Assembly (NCBI GenBank): GCA_046539045.1
Contig: JBKHHU010000068.1
Location: forward strand, 1 to 15,006
From: JBKHHU01 sp046539045
GTDB taxonomy: Bacteria > Planctomycetota > Phycisphaerae > SM23-33
Reading direction: 5' to 3'
Length of the DNA: 15,006 bases
Notes under the pieces: generated by a model
What the model was told of the DNA's origin: nothing
Seen by the model: the letters and a program-made list of their open reading frames with translations, nothing else
Databases searched by the model: none
Shown: piece after piece, positions 1 through 6,896 of the stretch
Numbering within the stretch: position 1 is the first letter of the stretch
How the letters are laid out: each line of letters begins with the position of its first letter
Position numbers and translations under genes: made by a program

Positions 1-973
1 CGTCGCGGTGCTTGTCCAGCGTGCGTTGTGCCCAGTCCGGCAGGCCCTTGAGCGAGGTGTAGTCCCGCGAGTAGGTGACGAAATTGATCGCCAGCTCCCG
101 GCGGACGATCAACTCCTCCAGGTAATCCTCCACGCCCGCTCCGCCCTTGTCGCGGACCGCAAGGGCGATGCGGATCGGCGAGATCTGCCCGAAGTGCAGG
201 TACGGGCTCATGTTCGACAGGCCGTCCACGCTCGGATCGTTGCTCTGGCTGGGGTAGTCATTGAGTTTGCTGTCCACGAACTTCCGCAGATGCTTCTCGG
301 CCTGGTCGTTCCCGCCGGAAAAGCACGGGCTGGGACCGACGCTGCGGTCGATCTGCAGTTGCTGCAGCGCCTCCTCGACATTGGAAATGTCGAAACTGTC
401 CAGCTTCAGGTCCATGGAGGAACGGGACACCTTGCTCCGCTGCATCCGCGTGAGGAAGTCATCCACCTGCCGGTTGATCTTCGGCCGGATGGTTCGGGCG
501 GCGTACTCCTCCTTCGTCGAAGCCTGCTGGACCGGTACGACGATGTCGGACTCCACCTGGTGCAGGGGGCAGTCCATGGATTCGGCTGCCCGGCGGCGCC
601 ACTGAATATGGTGCCGCAGGTATCCCCGGTCCACGACGCAGAAGCACGCATCCTTCGCCAGCTCCGCGGCGCCCTCGGCCGGGTCGGTTCGCCGGATAAT
701 CATCCGGATGTCGCGATCCGCCAGACGGGCCTGCGTCTTGGCAAGGCCTTCGAGCATGAAGCGGTAGTGCCTTTCGCCGGCCGAGGGGTAACACTCGGTA
801 AGCCCGAAGTAGACCACCAGCGGCTTGCCGATGTCATTGGCCTGCCGGATGGCGTATTGCAGCGCGTGGTTGTAATGCTCCCGCTGTGACTGCTGCATCC
901 AATACACCACAAAGGCGCGGTCCGTTTGCGGCTGGGCGTCGTTCAGATAGCTGAGTCGCGGATTGTCCAGCAT
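1..973 (-). CDS. Class II CPD photolyase (partial, C-terminus outside window)
   Basis: Light-driven, FAD-dependent repair of cyclobutane pyrimidine dimers in DNA. The minus-strand frame starting at ATG 973-971 is open without a stop to the window edge, giving about 324 residues of a family usually near 450. The N-terminal Rossmann/antenna half shows FVVYWMQQSQR, VVDRGYLRHHIQWRR, CPLHQVESDIVVPV, ASTKEEYAARTIRPKI and, later, LSNMSPYLHFGQISP and RDYTSLKGLPDWAQRTL, all typical of class II rather than class I enzymes. The missing part would hold most of the FAD pocket and the electron-transfer tryptophans. The start is supported by AGGAGA (plus coordinates 981-986) seven bases upstream. It is divergent from the neighbouring phosphatase gene. 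Long open frames on the opposite strand here are composition shadows. Identity is strong; I cannot see whether the 3' end is intact. Confidence 0.93.
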   Translation of the reverse strand, partial: MLDNPRLSYLNDAQPQTDRAFVVYWMQQSQREHYNHALQYAIRQANDIGKPLVVYFGLTECYPSAGERHYRFMLEGLAKTQARLADRDIRMIIRRTDPAEGAAELAKDACFCVVDRGYLRHHIQWRRRAAESMDCPLHQVESDIVVPVQQASTKEEYAARTIRPKINRQVDDFLTRMQRSKVSRSSMDLKLDSFDISNVEEALQQLQIDRSVGPSPCFSGGNDQAEKHLRKFVDSKLNDYPSQSNDPSVDGLSNMSPYLHFGQISPIRIALAVRDKGGAGVEDYLEELIVRRELAINFVTYSRDYTSLKGLPDWAQRTLDKHRD

Positions 974-1092
974 TCGTCGTTCTCCTGCTCAGGCGGTATC
1001 GGCTGTAGAATACGTATGTAAAAGAGTATAGGCTGGAGGCGGGCCTCGGTGGTCCAATGTCTTGGCGCTCGGACGACCGTGCCTACTATTTG
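974..1092. promoter_or_regulatory. Divergent intergenic region (photolyase / phosphatase)
   Basis: This short AT-richer gap must hold the promoters of two divergent genes. On the minus strand a TTTACA followed after about 16 bp by GATACC is a weak sigma-70-like candidate for the photolyase. On the plus strand TAGAAT near 1005-1010 matches five of six -10 bases, but no good -35 is visible. No strong operator palindrome is seen. The assignment rests mainly on gene orientation. Confidence 0.35.
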
Positions 1093-2664
1093 ATGAGAAC
1101 TTCGCGTATGAGATTCAGTTTCCGAGTCAAACTGTTCCTGATCCTGGTGTTGTACGCAGCCGCCCTCGTAGCGGGGCTGCTGGTCTACACCTATCGTACG
1201 ACCTCGTCGTTGCCGAAGCTGGTCACGCAGAACCTGCTGCTGACCATGGCCGCCAACGCGGCGCCGGCCGTCGACGCCGATGCCGTCCGGCGCCTGGACG
1301 AGGATCCGCAGGCCCGGCAACAGATCCTGAAAGAACTTCGGGAAATCGCCAACACCCCGGTCAGCGTCGAAACCGCCAACCGCACGCCCGCCGCTCCGGA
1401 AGACCCGCCGTTTGTCCGCCGCCATGCCTGTGTGCTTCTGCCGGCCAACGGGACCTATCGCGTCGCGGCGGCCACCTTCGAGCAGACTGTCGGGAGTGAA
1501 CTGGCCCAGCCGCTGCCCGCTGCCCTGCAGAGAGCGGCCGTCGGGCCGACCGTGGACGCCGACGAGACGCAAAGCGCTCTCGGCAGGACGCTGAACGCCT
1601 ATGCTCCGATCCGCGACGAGAACGGCAGGCTGGTCGGGATTCTTGTCGTCAGTGCCGAAGGCGGGAAGATCGCCGGGGCGCGGCGGCAGATCATTTATTT
1701 CGGCGGGGGGCTCTTCGTTGTCAGCATGCTGGTGGCGATTCTGCTGGCATGGTACATCAGTAACCGCCTCAACCGTCCCATTGAGGCACTCGATAGCGGA
1801 ATGGCCGACATCCGCAAGGGCCGGTTCGATACGCGCATCGGTCCGATGGAGACGAAGGACGAGTTCGAACCGCTGGCCGAGGGCTTCAACCGCATGGCCG
1901 AGGGGCTGCAGGAGCATGCCCACATGAAGGAGGCGATGGGCATGGCCGTGCAGATCCAGCGGCACCTGCTCCCGCACGACCCGCCGCAGATCTGCGGACT
2001 GGACATCTCCGGCAGCAGCGACTATTGCGACGCGACCGGGGGCGATTACTACGACTTCATCCCCTACGACGAGCATGGAGACCGGCGGCTGGGCATCGCC
2101 GTCGGCGACGTTACCGGACACGGCATCGGAGCGGCGCTGCTGATGGCCTCGGCCCGGGCGGTGCTGCGATCGCACGTGTCGCAGGAGTTCGAGTCGCTGG
2201 GCAAGATGTTCGAAGACATCAACGTCCACCTGGTGCGGGATACCGGGGACGAGCGTTTCATGACGCTGTTTTACGGCGTGATGGATCCCCACGACCGCTC
2301 GTTGCGCTGGACTTCGGCGGGGCACGATCCGGCGATCTGGTACAAGAGCACGGCAGGCCAGTTTGCCGAACTGCCGAACACGGGCATCCCGCTGGGAATC
2401 GTCGAAGAGGCCCAGTATCACACCAACGGGCCGATCCGGCTGGAGTCCGGTGACATTCTGGTCATCGGCACCGACGGGATCTGGGAATCCCGCAATGCCG
2501 AACGTGAGGATTTCGGCAAGGAGCGGCTGAAGGAGGTCGTCCAGACCAATGCCGAAAGATCGTCCGGGGAAATCCGCCGCGCAATTCTGGATGCGACGGA
2601 TACTTTCAGAGGCAGCAACCGCCCGCAGGACGACGTCACGCTCGTCGTCATCAAAGCGTTGTAA
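1093..2664 (+). CDS. Membrane-bound HAMP-SpoIIE (RsbU-type, PP2C) serine phosphatase
   Basis: Probable protein serine/threonine phosphatase that dephosphorylates an anti-sigma-factor antagonist (STAS protein) in a partner-switching cascade. With this start it has 523 residues: a transmembrane helix (about 10-33), an extracytoplasmic sensor of about 165 residues, a second helix (about 200-222), a HAMP linker (YISNRLNRPIEAL through about 275), a short coiled segment, then the SpoIIE/PP2C domain. Metal-binding motifs are GGDYYDF (D318), GDVTGHGIGAALL (D339), VIGTDGIWE (D461) and DDVTLVV (D513/D514). SAGHDPAIWY and GIPLGI are also family signatures. No STAS, anti-sigma kinase or sigma gene lies next to it, so its partner is elsewhere. 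The start is uncertain: ATG at 1057, 1093 and 1108 are in frame and none has a convincing Shine-Dalgarno; 1093 or 1108 puts the first helix right at the N-terminus. Confidence 0.93.
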   Translation: MRTSRMRFSFRVKLFLILVLYAAALVAGLLVYTYRTTSSLPKLVTQNLLLTMAANAAPAVDADAVRRLDEDPQARQQILKELREIANTPVSVETANRTPAAPEDPPFVRRHACVLLPANGTYRVAAATFEQTVGSELAQPLPAALQRAAVGPTVDADETQSALGRTLNAYAPIRDENGRLVGILVVSAEGGKIAGARRQIIYFGGGLFVVSMLVAILLAWYISNRLNRPIEALDSGMADIRKGRFDTRIGPMETKDEFEPLAEGFNRMAEGLQEHAHMKEAMGMAVQIQRHLLPHDPPQICGLDISGSSDYCDATGGDYYDFIPYDEHGDRRLGIAVGDVTGHGIGAALLMASARAVLRSHVSQEFESLGKMFEDINVHLVRDTGDERFMTLFYGVMDPHDRSLRWTSAGHDPAIWYKSTAGQFAELPNTGIPLGIVEEAQYHTNGPIRLESGDILVIGTDGIWESRNAEREDFGKERLKEVVQTNAERSSGEIRRAILDATDTFRGSNRPQDDVTLVVIKAL

Positions 2665-2668
2665 GGCC

Positions 2669-2689
2669 TCCCGACCGGACCGGGCGGGA
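2669..2689 (+). terminator. Hairpin just after the phosphatase stop
   Basis: TCCCG-A-CCG / CGG-G-CGGGA forms an 8-bp stem with one internal mismatch and a GAC loop, five bases after the stop codon. It is followed by AAATC rather than a T-run, so it may be an mRNA 3'-end stabiliser or a weak terminator rather than a classical intrinsic one. Confidence 0.35.
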
Positions 2690-2761
2690 AAATCAGCTTC
2701 CGTCGGGGCGGGGAGATTGACTCTATCGCCGGGGGAAGATACGCTGCAATAAGGTCAACTA

Positions 2762-3823
2762 ATGACTACTCGAAACGAATTGGACTCCATCATGCGTACC
2801 ATGAAACTCTCAGCCATTGCACTGATCACGTCGGTATTCCTCGTCGGTTGCGGAGGTGGCGACAGCGCCTCCCGGACCGGGATGGAGGTCGACAGCGTCT
2901 CCGGGAAGCCGTCTGCCACTGCTACCAGACCCGCCGACAGCGGGCAGGACAACACCACCCCCCGCGGACAGCAGGTGCTGGTACGCGTGGGCGGAGAGCC
3001 GATCTACATGGCCGCACTGGACCGGCTGATCCTCCCGGCGCACGGTCTGTCCGCCGCACAGCAGCTGATCGCCACCGAGGTCGTCCGCCAGGAGGCAGAG
3101 AAAGAAGGAATTTCCGTCACGGACGAGGAAGTCAGGCAGCAGAACCGCAGGACGATGGAAAAGCTGTTTCCCTCCGCCACCGGTCCGAACCAGCGGCAGC
3201 GGTTGCTGCGGCAGCTGCTTCAGCGGCAGCGCGTCAGCGAGGCCCAGTGGCAGCTGACGATGCGGCGCAACGCGCTTCTGCGCAAGCTCGTTGTCGATCG
3301 AATACGCGTCACCGAGAAGGAACTGGATCGGGAGTTCGGCCGGAAGTACGGCCGGCAGTTGATCATCCGGCATATCCAGACCGCAACGCTGAACGACGCC
3401 CAGAAGGTGATCTCCGAGGCGAAGAAGCCCGGGGCGGATTTCGCCGAGCTGGCCAAGCAGTATTCGACGAACCCTTCCGGCAAGACCGGAGGCCTGCTGG
3501 GGCCGGTGACGGCAGAGAGTTACAACATTCTCCCGGCCATCAAGAGCACGGCGCTGCAGATGGACACCCCGGGCGAGATTTCCGACCCCGTGCAGGTCGG
3601 GACGGCGTTCCACGTGTTGAAGCTCGAACGCATCGAGGAGCCCAAGGACGTGAAGCTGGCCGAGGTGCGGGAGGAGATCACCCGGGACGTGCGGTATCGC
3701 AAGTCGGCCGCCTTGCAGCAGACGCTGCTGAAACGGCTGATCACGCAGGCGGAAAAGGATGGCCGAATCCAGTACGTGCATCCGATACTGAAAAGGCTGG
3801 TCGATGAGGCCGGAAACGAGTAG
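2762..3823 (+). CDS. PpiC/SurA-type peptidyl-prolyl isomerase lipoprotein
   Basis: Predicted envelope-anchored foldase assisting folding of exported proteins. It has 353 residues with a lipoprotein signal: hydrophobic LSAIALITSVF followed by lipobox LVGC with Cys30. A Ser/Thr/Pro-rich linker (about 31-68) leads to a SurA/PrsA-like helical chaperone region (about 70-190: VGGEPIYMAALDRLI ... ATEVVRQEAEKEGISVTDEEV) and a parvulin domain (about 198-292), recognisable by RHIQTATLNDAQKV, GADFAELAKQYS, GGLLGPV, PGEISDPVQVGTAFHVLKL. The start at 2762 is favoured by AAGG (2751-2754) seven bases upstream; ATG 2792 and 2801 are in-frame alternatives giving a shorter n-region. It is 97 nt after the phosphatase and 13 nt before the aminotransferase, so it is probably co-transcribed with the latter. 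The family assignment is firm; its clients are unknown. Confidence 0.93.
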   Translation: MTTRNELDSIMRTMKLSAIALITSVFLVGCGGGDSASRTGMEVDSVSGKPSATATRPADSGQDNTTPRGQQVLVRVGGEPIYMAALDRLILPAHGLSAAQQLIATEVVRQEAEKEGISVTDEEVRQQNRRTMEKLFPSATGPNQRQRLLRQLLQRQRVSEAQWQLTMRRNALLRKLVVDRIRVTEKELDREFGRKYGRQLIIRHIQTATLNDAQKVISEAKKPGADFAELAKQYSTNPSGKTGGLLGPVTAESYNILPAIKSTALQMDTPGEISDPVQVGTAFHVLKLERIEEPKDVKLAEVREEITRDVRYRKSAALQQTLLKRLITQAEKDGRIQYVHPILKRLVDEAGNE

Positions 3824-3836
3824 CAGGTAAGCAGAA

Positions 3837-5078
3837 ATGACTGATGAATGGAATATCGACGTCGCGACCCGTTTGAAGCGTTTGCCTCCGTACCTCTTCG
3901 CCCGGATCAATGCGTTGAAGTACGACATGCGGCGTCGCGGAATTGACGTGATCGACCTGGGCATGGGCAATCCGCTGGATCCCACGCCCGATGCCGTGGT
4001 CGACAAGCTTTGCGAAGCGGTACGTGAGCCCCGCAACCAGCGGTACAGCGTATCCAAGGGCATATACAACCTCCGTCGAGAGGTCGCCAAGCTCTACAAG
4101 TCCCGCTACGGCGTGGAGGTGGATCCGGAAAGCGAGGTCATCGCGACCATCGGGTCCAAGGAAGGCTTCTCGCACATGTGCCTGGCGCTGATGGGCCCGG
4201 GCGACACGGCCATCGTGGGCGATCCGTACTTCCCGATCCACGTCTATGGCGTGGCGCTGGCGGGAGGCAACGTGATCAACGTTCCGCTCGGCAATGACGA
4301 GGCGTTCCTTGAGCGGATCCGCTACGTCACCGAGCACCTGTACCCCAAGCCCAAGCTGCTGATCTTGAACTACCCGCACAACCCGACCGGGATGACCGTG
4401 GACAACGTGGACTTCTTCCGGCAGGCCGTCGAAATGGCACGCCGGGAAGGCATCATGATCATCCACGATTTCGCCTACGGACGCACCAGCTTTGACGGGT
4501 ACCAGCCGCCCAGCTTCCTCCAGGCAGAGGGGGCCAAGGACGTCGGCGTGGAGTTCCTGACCATGTCCAAGCCGTATAACATGGCCGGGTGGAGAATCGG
4601 GTTTTGCGTCGGCAATGCCGAGATGATCAAGGCCCTGGCGACGATCAAGGGCTACTACGATTACGGGATTTTCCAGGCGATCCAGATCGCCGCGATTATC
4701 GCCATGCGACACTGCGACGAGGACGTCACAGGTCAGGCAGCGATCTACGAGAAGCGGCGTGATCTGGTGATCGACGGGTTGCGGAAACTGGGCTGGGAGG
4801 TCGACGCGCCTCGCGGCGGGATGTTCGTCTGGGCGACCGTCAGCGACAAGCACCTTGCCGGTGAGGGAAGTATCGATTTCTGTATGCGGATGCTCGAGCA
4901 GGCCGAGGTGGCCATGGCCCCGGGCAGGGCGTTCGGCGAGAAGGGCGAGAAGTGCGTCCGGATTGCCCTGGTCGAAAACGAACAACGCCTCCGCCAGGCA
5001 CTGCGGAATCTCGACCGCGCACTGAACCGCGGTATCGTCTCCCCGACGGCATCCAAACTGCAGAAAAAGGGCGAGTAG
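3837..5078 (+). CDS. alaC: AlaC-like class I/II aminotransferase (probable glutamate-pyruvate)
   Basis: PLP-dependent fold-type I aminotransferase, 413 residues, cytoplasmic. It resembles E. coli AlaC (YfdZ) along its length: RLPPYLFARINALK, LGMGNPLDPTP, RYSVSKGIYNLRREVAKLY, IGSKEGFSHM, DPYFPIHVYG, NYPHNPTG, HDFAYG, the PLP-lysine motif TMSKPYNMAGWRIGF (K245), and VRIALVENEQRLRQALRNL. D211 and N182 are the expected cofactor contacts. The likely role is alanine synthesis by transamination between pyruvate and glutamate. Related enzymes act as LL-diaminopimelate aminotransferases or use aspartate, so the substrate is not proved by sequence. An AGG (3825-3827) lies nine bases before the ATG. It follows the foldase gene by 13 nt, so the two are likely in one operon although unrelated in function. 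Confidence 0.9.
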   Translation: MTDEWNIDVATRLKRLPPYLFARINALKYDMRRRGIDVIDLGMGNPLDPTPDAVVDKLCEAVREPRNQRYSVSKGIYNLRREVAKLYKSRYGVEVDPESEVIATIGSKEGFSHMCLALMGPGDTAIVGDPYFPIHVYGVALAGGNVINVPLGNDEAFLERIRYVTEHLYPKPKLLILNYPHNPTGMTVDNVDFFRQAVEMARREGIMIIHDFAYGRTSFDGYQPPSFLQAEGAKDVGVEFLTMSKPYNMAGWRIGFCVGNAEMIKALATIKGYYDYGIFQAIQIAAIIAMRHCDEDVTGQAAIYEKRRDLVIDGLRKLGWEVDAPRGGMFVWATVSDKHLAGEGSIDFCMRMLEQAEVAMAPGRAFGEKGEKCVRIALVENEQRLRQALRNLDRALNRGIVSPTASKLQKKGE

Positions 5079-5262
5079 GCAAAGAGGCGAAGAGCCTTCA
5101 GTCTTCAGCGGTTGGCGGGTCTCCCGGCTTGGTCTGCGACTACGCCGCGACGGGCCCGACCAGCCAACGGGGCCAGACGTCCGCAACGTCCGTCGCGCAA
5201 CGTGGTGGGTCGGGAGAACACCACGCGGGAACCTTGTGAACGATCATTCCGCGCATAAAGAT

Positions 5263-5288
5263 GCCCCCGAGCGGTGAAGCCCGGGGGC
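5263..5288 (-). terminator. Intrinsic-terminator-like hairpin downstream of the DUF3106-like gene
   Basis: GCCCCCG (5263-5269) and CGGGGGC (5282-5288) form a perfect 7-bp GC stem with a 12-nt loop. Read on the minus strand it is followed by ATCTTTAT, a weak U-tract. It lies 44 nt past the stop of the minus-strand gene ending at 5332. It could also stop transcription from the alaC side, but there no T-run follows. The rest of 5079-5262 shows no gene. Confidence 0.5.
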
Positions 5289-5326
5289 GGTCCACTTTGG
5301 CTCCGGTGCATGCCTAGTGGAGGGAG

Positions 5327-5344
5327 TCCGGCTAGGGAGCCGGA
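5327..5344 (-). other. Hairpin overlapping a stop codon
   Basis: TCCGGCT (5327-5333) and AGCCGGA (5338-5344) form a perfect 7-bp stem with a 4-nt loop. The TAG stop (minus, 5334-5332) of the DUF3106-like gene lies inside it. No T-run follows. It may be an mRNA 3'-end structure or chance. Confidence 0.4.
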
Positions 5345-5910
5345 TTGGTTGGTTTGGTTGTGGTTGATTCGGTTGTCGGTTGCTCGTCTTCGGCCTGGCC
5401 GAGAATGGAATCCAGATCGATCACGCCTTCGCGGATGAGTCGGTTCCGGTGCTCGGCCAGTCGTGCAGCCCGTTTGCTGGCGGTCAGCGACATCAGCTCC
5501 TGGCGCTGCTCGTCGGTCAGTTCGGCCACCACGGCCCGGATGATCTTCGCCAGACGGCGGTACTTCTCGCGCTTCTCGACCGATAGCTTGATCAGCCGAT
5601 CATACTTTTTCAGCAGCGCCTGCTGCTCTTCGGGGCTCTTTTCGCGGAAGGCGAGCACCTTCTTGCGATATTCATCCCGCTGGTCGGCAGAGAGGCTGTT
5701 CCAGGCACGCCGGTTGTGATTCAAGGCCGCGGCGAGGCTGGAGCCTTCGCTGGCGGCCTTGAGCTTCATCTTCAGGCGAAGCTGCCGGGCGATGCTTCCT
5801 GCCGGCGGGGTCCGCAGAACCGAATCGCCCGATTCCTCCGGCTGGGCCAGAGCGGTCAGGCTCGGTGCGAGCACCGCAAGTATGATGATTGTCTCCAAAA
5901 AACGCCGCAT
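5332..5910 (-). CDS. Secreted helical DUF3106-like protein of an ECF sigma locus
   Basis: 192 residues, function unknown. The N-terminus is a Sec signal peptide (IIILAVLAPSLTALAQ, cleavage likely near residue 22). The body (about 40-165) is almost entirely charged amphipathic helix, with RAWNSLSADQRDEYRKKVLAFREKSPEE and ELTDEQRQELMSLTASKRAARLAEHR, a composition like DUF3106 and, more loosely, Spy/CpxP/CnrX periplasmic sensors. The last 20 residues are a Thr/Pro/Glu-rich tail. There is no His/Cys/Met-rich metal site. GGAAG on the minus strand seven bases before the ATG supports the start. It lies 23 nt after the anti-sigma gene and is surely co-transcribed with it. From context I infer an extracytoplasmic partner of the anti-sigma factor; this is not shown by sequence. 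Confidence 0.8.
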   Translation of the reverse strand: MRRFLETIIILAVLAPSLTALAQPEESGDSVLRTPPAGSIARQLRLKMKLKAASEGSSLAAALNHNRRAWNSLSADQRDEYRKKVLAFREKSPEEQQALLKKYDRLIKLSVEKREKYRRLAKIIRAVVAELTDEQRQELMSLTASKRAARLAEHRNRLIREGVIDLDSILGQAEDEQPTTESTTTKPTNPAP

Positions 5911-5933
5911 GATCGTTCTTCCAGTATCTGGGC

Positions 5934-6704
5934 TCAGCTGCCCGTCTCTCCGGCGTCCAGTGCCTCCAGCTCTCGTATCGTGTCGAGATTCTCCAGGACA
6001 TCCATGTTCTGGAAGAAGTCGAGATTCGAGACCACAAACCGGTCTTCTTCGGGCACTTTTTCCAGTGCCGCGTCGTCCGAGGCGGTCTCGATGTCATTTT
6101 CGCGAGTGTTGTTCAACGCGGTTCCATTGTCCGGGTTTCGCAGCGGATCGCCGGATTCGTTGTTATAGGCAAGAGTCGCCGCGATGGCGATGGCCGCCGC
6201 TGTCGCGACAGGAACCAACCAGGAAGCGATCCGGAGGATGCGATACGGCTGGGATGCGGGGTCGGACTCCGCTGCACGGATGATCCGCTCGGGCAGCTCT
6301 GCCGGGGCGGAAGGAACCTCCCAGGCGTCCATGGCTGCGTCCATGGCGACCAGTTCCTCGTGGGCCGCTGTCCATGTGGGATCGTCGACAACCAGCTGGG
6401 AGACCTCGGCCGCCTGCTGCTCGTCCAGTTCTCCGTCGAACCAGGCGCTCAGCCGCTCGTATTCGTCCTGGCTGAGCGGGCACTGCACCGCAGCGAGAAT
6501 CCGCTCCGGCAGGCGATCCGGAGCCACGCACGGCTCCCACGCGTCCAGCACGTCGTCCAGGCGACGCAATTCCGCCCAGGCGTCAGCCCAGTCGGCATCG
6601 TTTTCGATCCGCCGGCGAACCTGCTGTGCCTCTGCCGGAGAAAGCTCCCCGTCAAAGTAGGCGCTGAGTGCTTCGAAGTCGGATTGTGTCAGTTTCTGGC
6701 TCAT
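5934..6704 (-). CDS. Membrane anti-sigma factor with duplicated RseA-like domain
   Basis: 256 residues. Two tandem copies of the same cytoplasmic module are visible. Copy 1 (about 8-73) has LSAYFDGELSPAEAQQV ... LDAWEP ... LPERILAAV; copy 2 (about 80-145) has LSAWFDGELDEQQAAEV ... MDAWEV ... LPERIIRAA. Each begins with the sigma-binding helix pattern LSAxxDGEL of RseA/anti-sigma N-terminal domains; neither has the HxxxCxxC zinc motif. A transmembrane helix follows (about 161-180, LVPVATAAAIAIAATLAY), then an acidic, Asn-rich extracytoplasmic tail ending in NLDFFQNMDVLENLDTIREL. It would bind and hold the ECF sigma factor encoded just upstream at the membrane. The start ATG has only a weak GAAG before it. 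It is separated from the sigma gene by 192 nt holding a candidate promoter. Confidence 0.88.
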   Translation of the reverse strand: MSQKLTQSDFEALSAYFDGELSPAEAQQVRRRIENDADWADAWAELRRLDDVLDAWEPCVAPDRLPERILAAVQCPLSQDEYERLSAWFDGELDEQQAAEVSQLVVDDPTWTAAHEELVAMDAAMDAWEVPSAPAELPERIIRAAESDPASQPYRILRIASWLVPVATAAAIAIAATLAYNNESGDPLRNPDNGTALNNTRENDIETASDDAALEKVPEEDRFVVSNLDFFQNMDVLENLDTIRELEALDAGETGS

Positions 6705-6778
6705 TGCTCTTCAGTTGCTTCCATTGGGATCATCGGCCATCCGAGGCGTCTTTGCCTGCAAGAGCCGCGATTCCACAG

Positions 6779-6807
6779 TTAGAACCCCCGGGGTCTGCAC
6801 AAGTACC
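6779..6807 (-). promoter_or_regulatory. Candidate ECF (sigma-E-like) promoter before the anti-sigma gene
   Basis: On the minus strand GGTACTT (6807-6801) is followed after 17 bp by TCTAA (6783-6779). This matches six of seven bases of the known sigma-E -35 (GGAACTT) and a common sigma-E -10 (TCTAA). The start of transcription would fall near 6772, leaving a leader of about 68 nt. The -35 lacks the usual AAC core, so this is a candidate only. Position before an anti-sigma gene is what is expected for autoregulation. Confidence 0.4.
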
Positions 6808-6833
6808 GCCGCGGAGTGCAAGTTTTTTGTGCA
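6796..6833. repeat. TGCACAA inverted repeat in the sigma/anti-sigma gap
   Basis: TGCACAA (6796-6802) and TTGTGCA (6827-6833) are perfect 7-bp inverted arms 24 nt apart, and a further TTGCAC copy (minus strand) lies between them. The left arm overlaps the candidate -35 element. It could be a dyad operator or chance. Confidence 0.35.
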
Positions 6834-6896
6834 AATTTCGAGAAGTGACCGATCGCGTCCGGCGGATCCCCCGTTTTGTCGGTTTTTGGCAGGCCG

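Noticed and set aside
943..2421. 492-codon open frame on the minus strand opposite the phosphatase
   Set aside because: It is a GC-rich antisense shadow: Arg/Gly/His/Val-rich with no motifs, while the plus strand has a complete HAMP-SpoIIE protein.
2810..5186. Two long minus-strand frames (2810-4090 and 3741-5186) opposite the foldase and aminotransferase
   Set aside because: They overlap each other and two well-recognised plus-strand genes; no family features.
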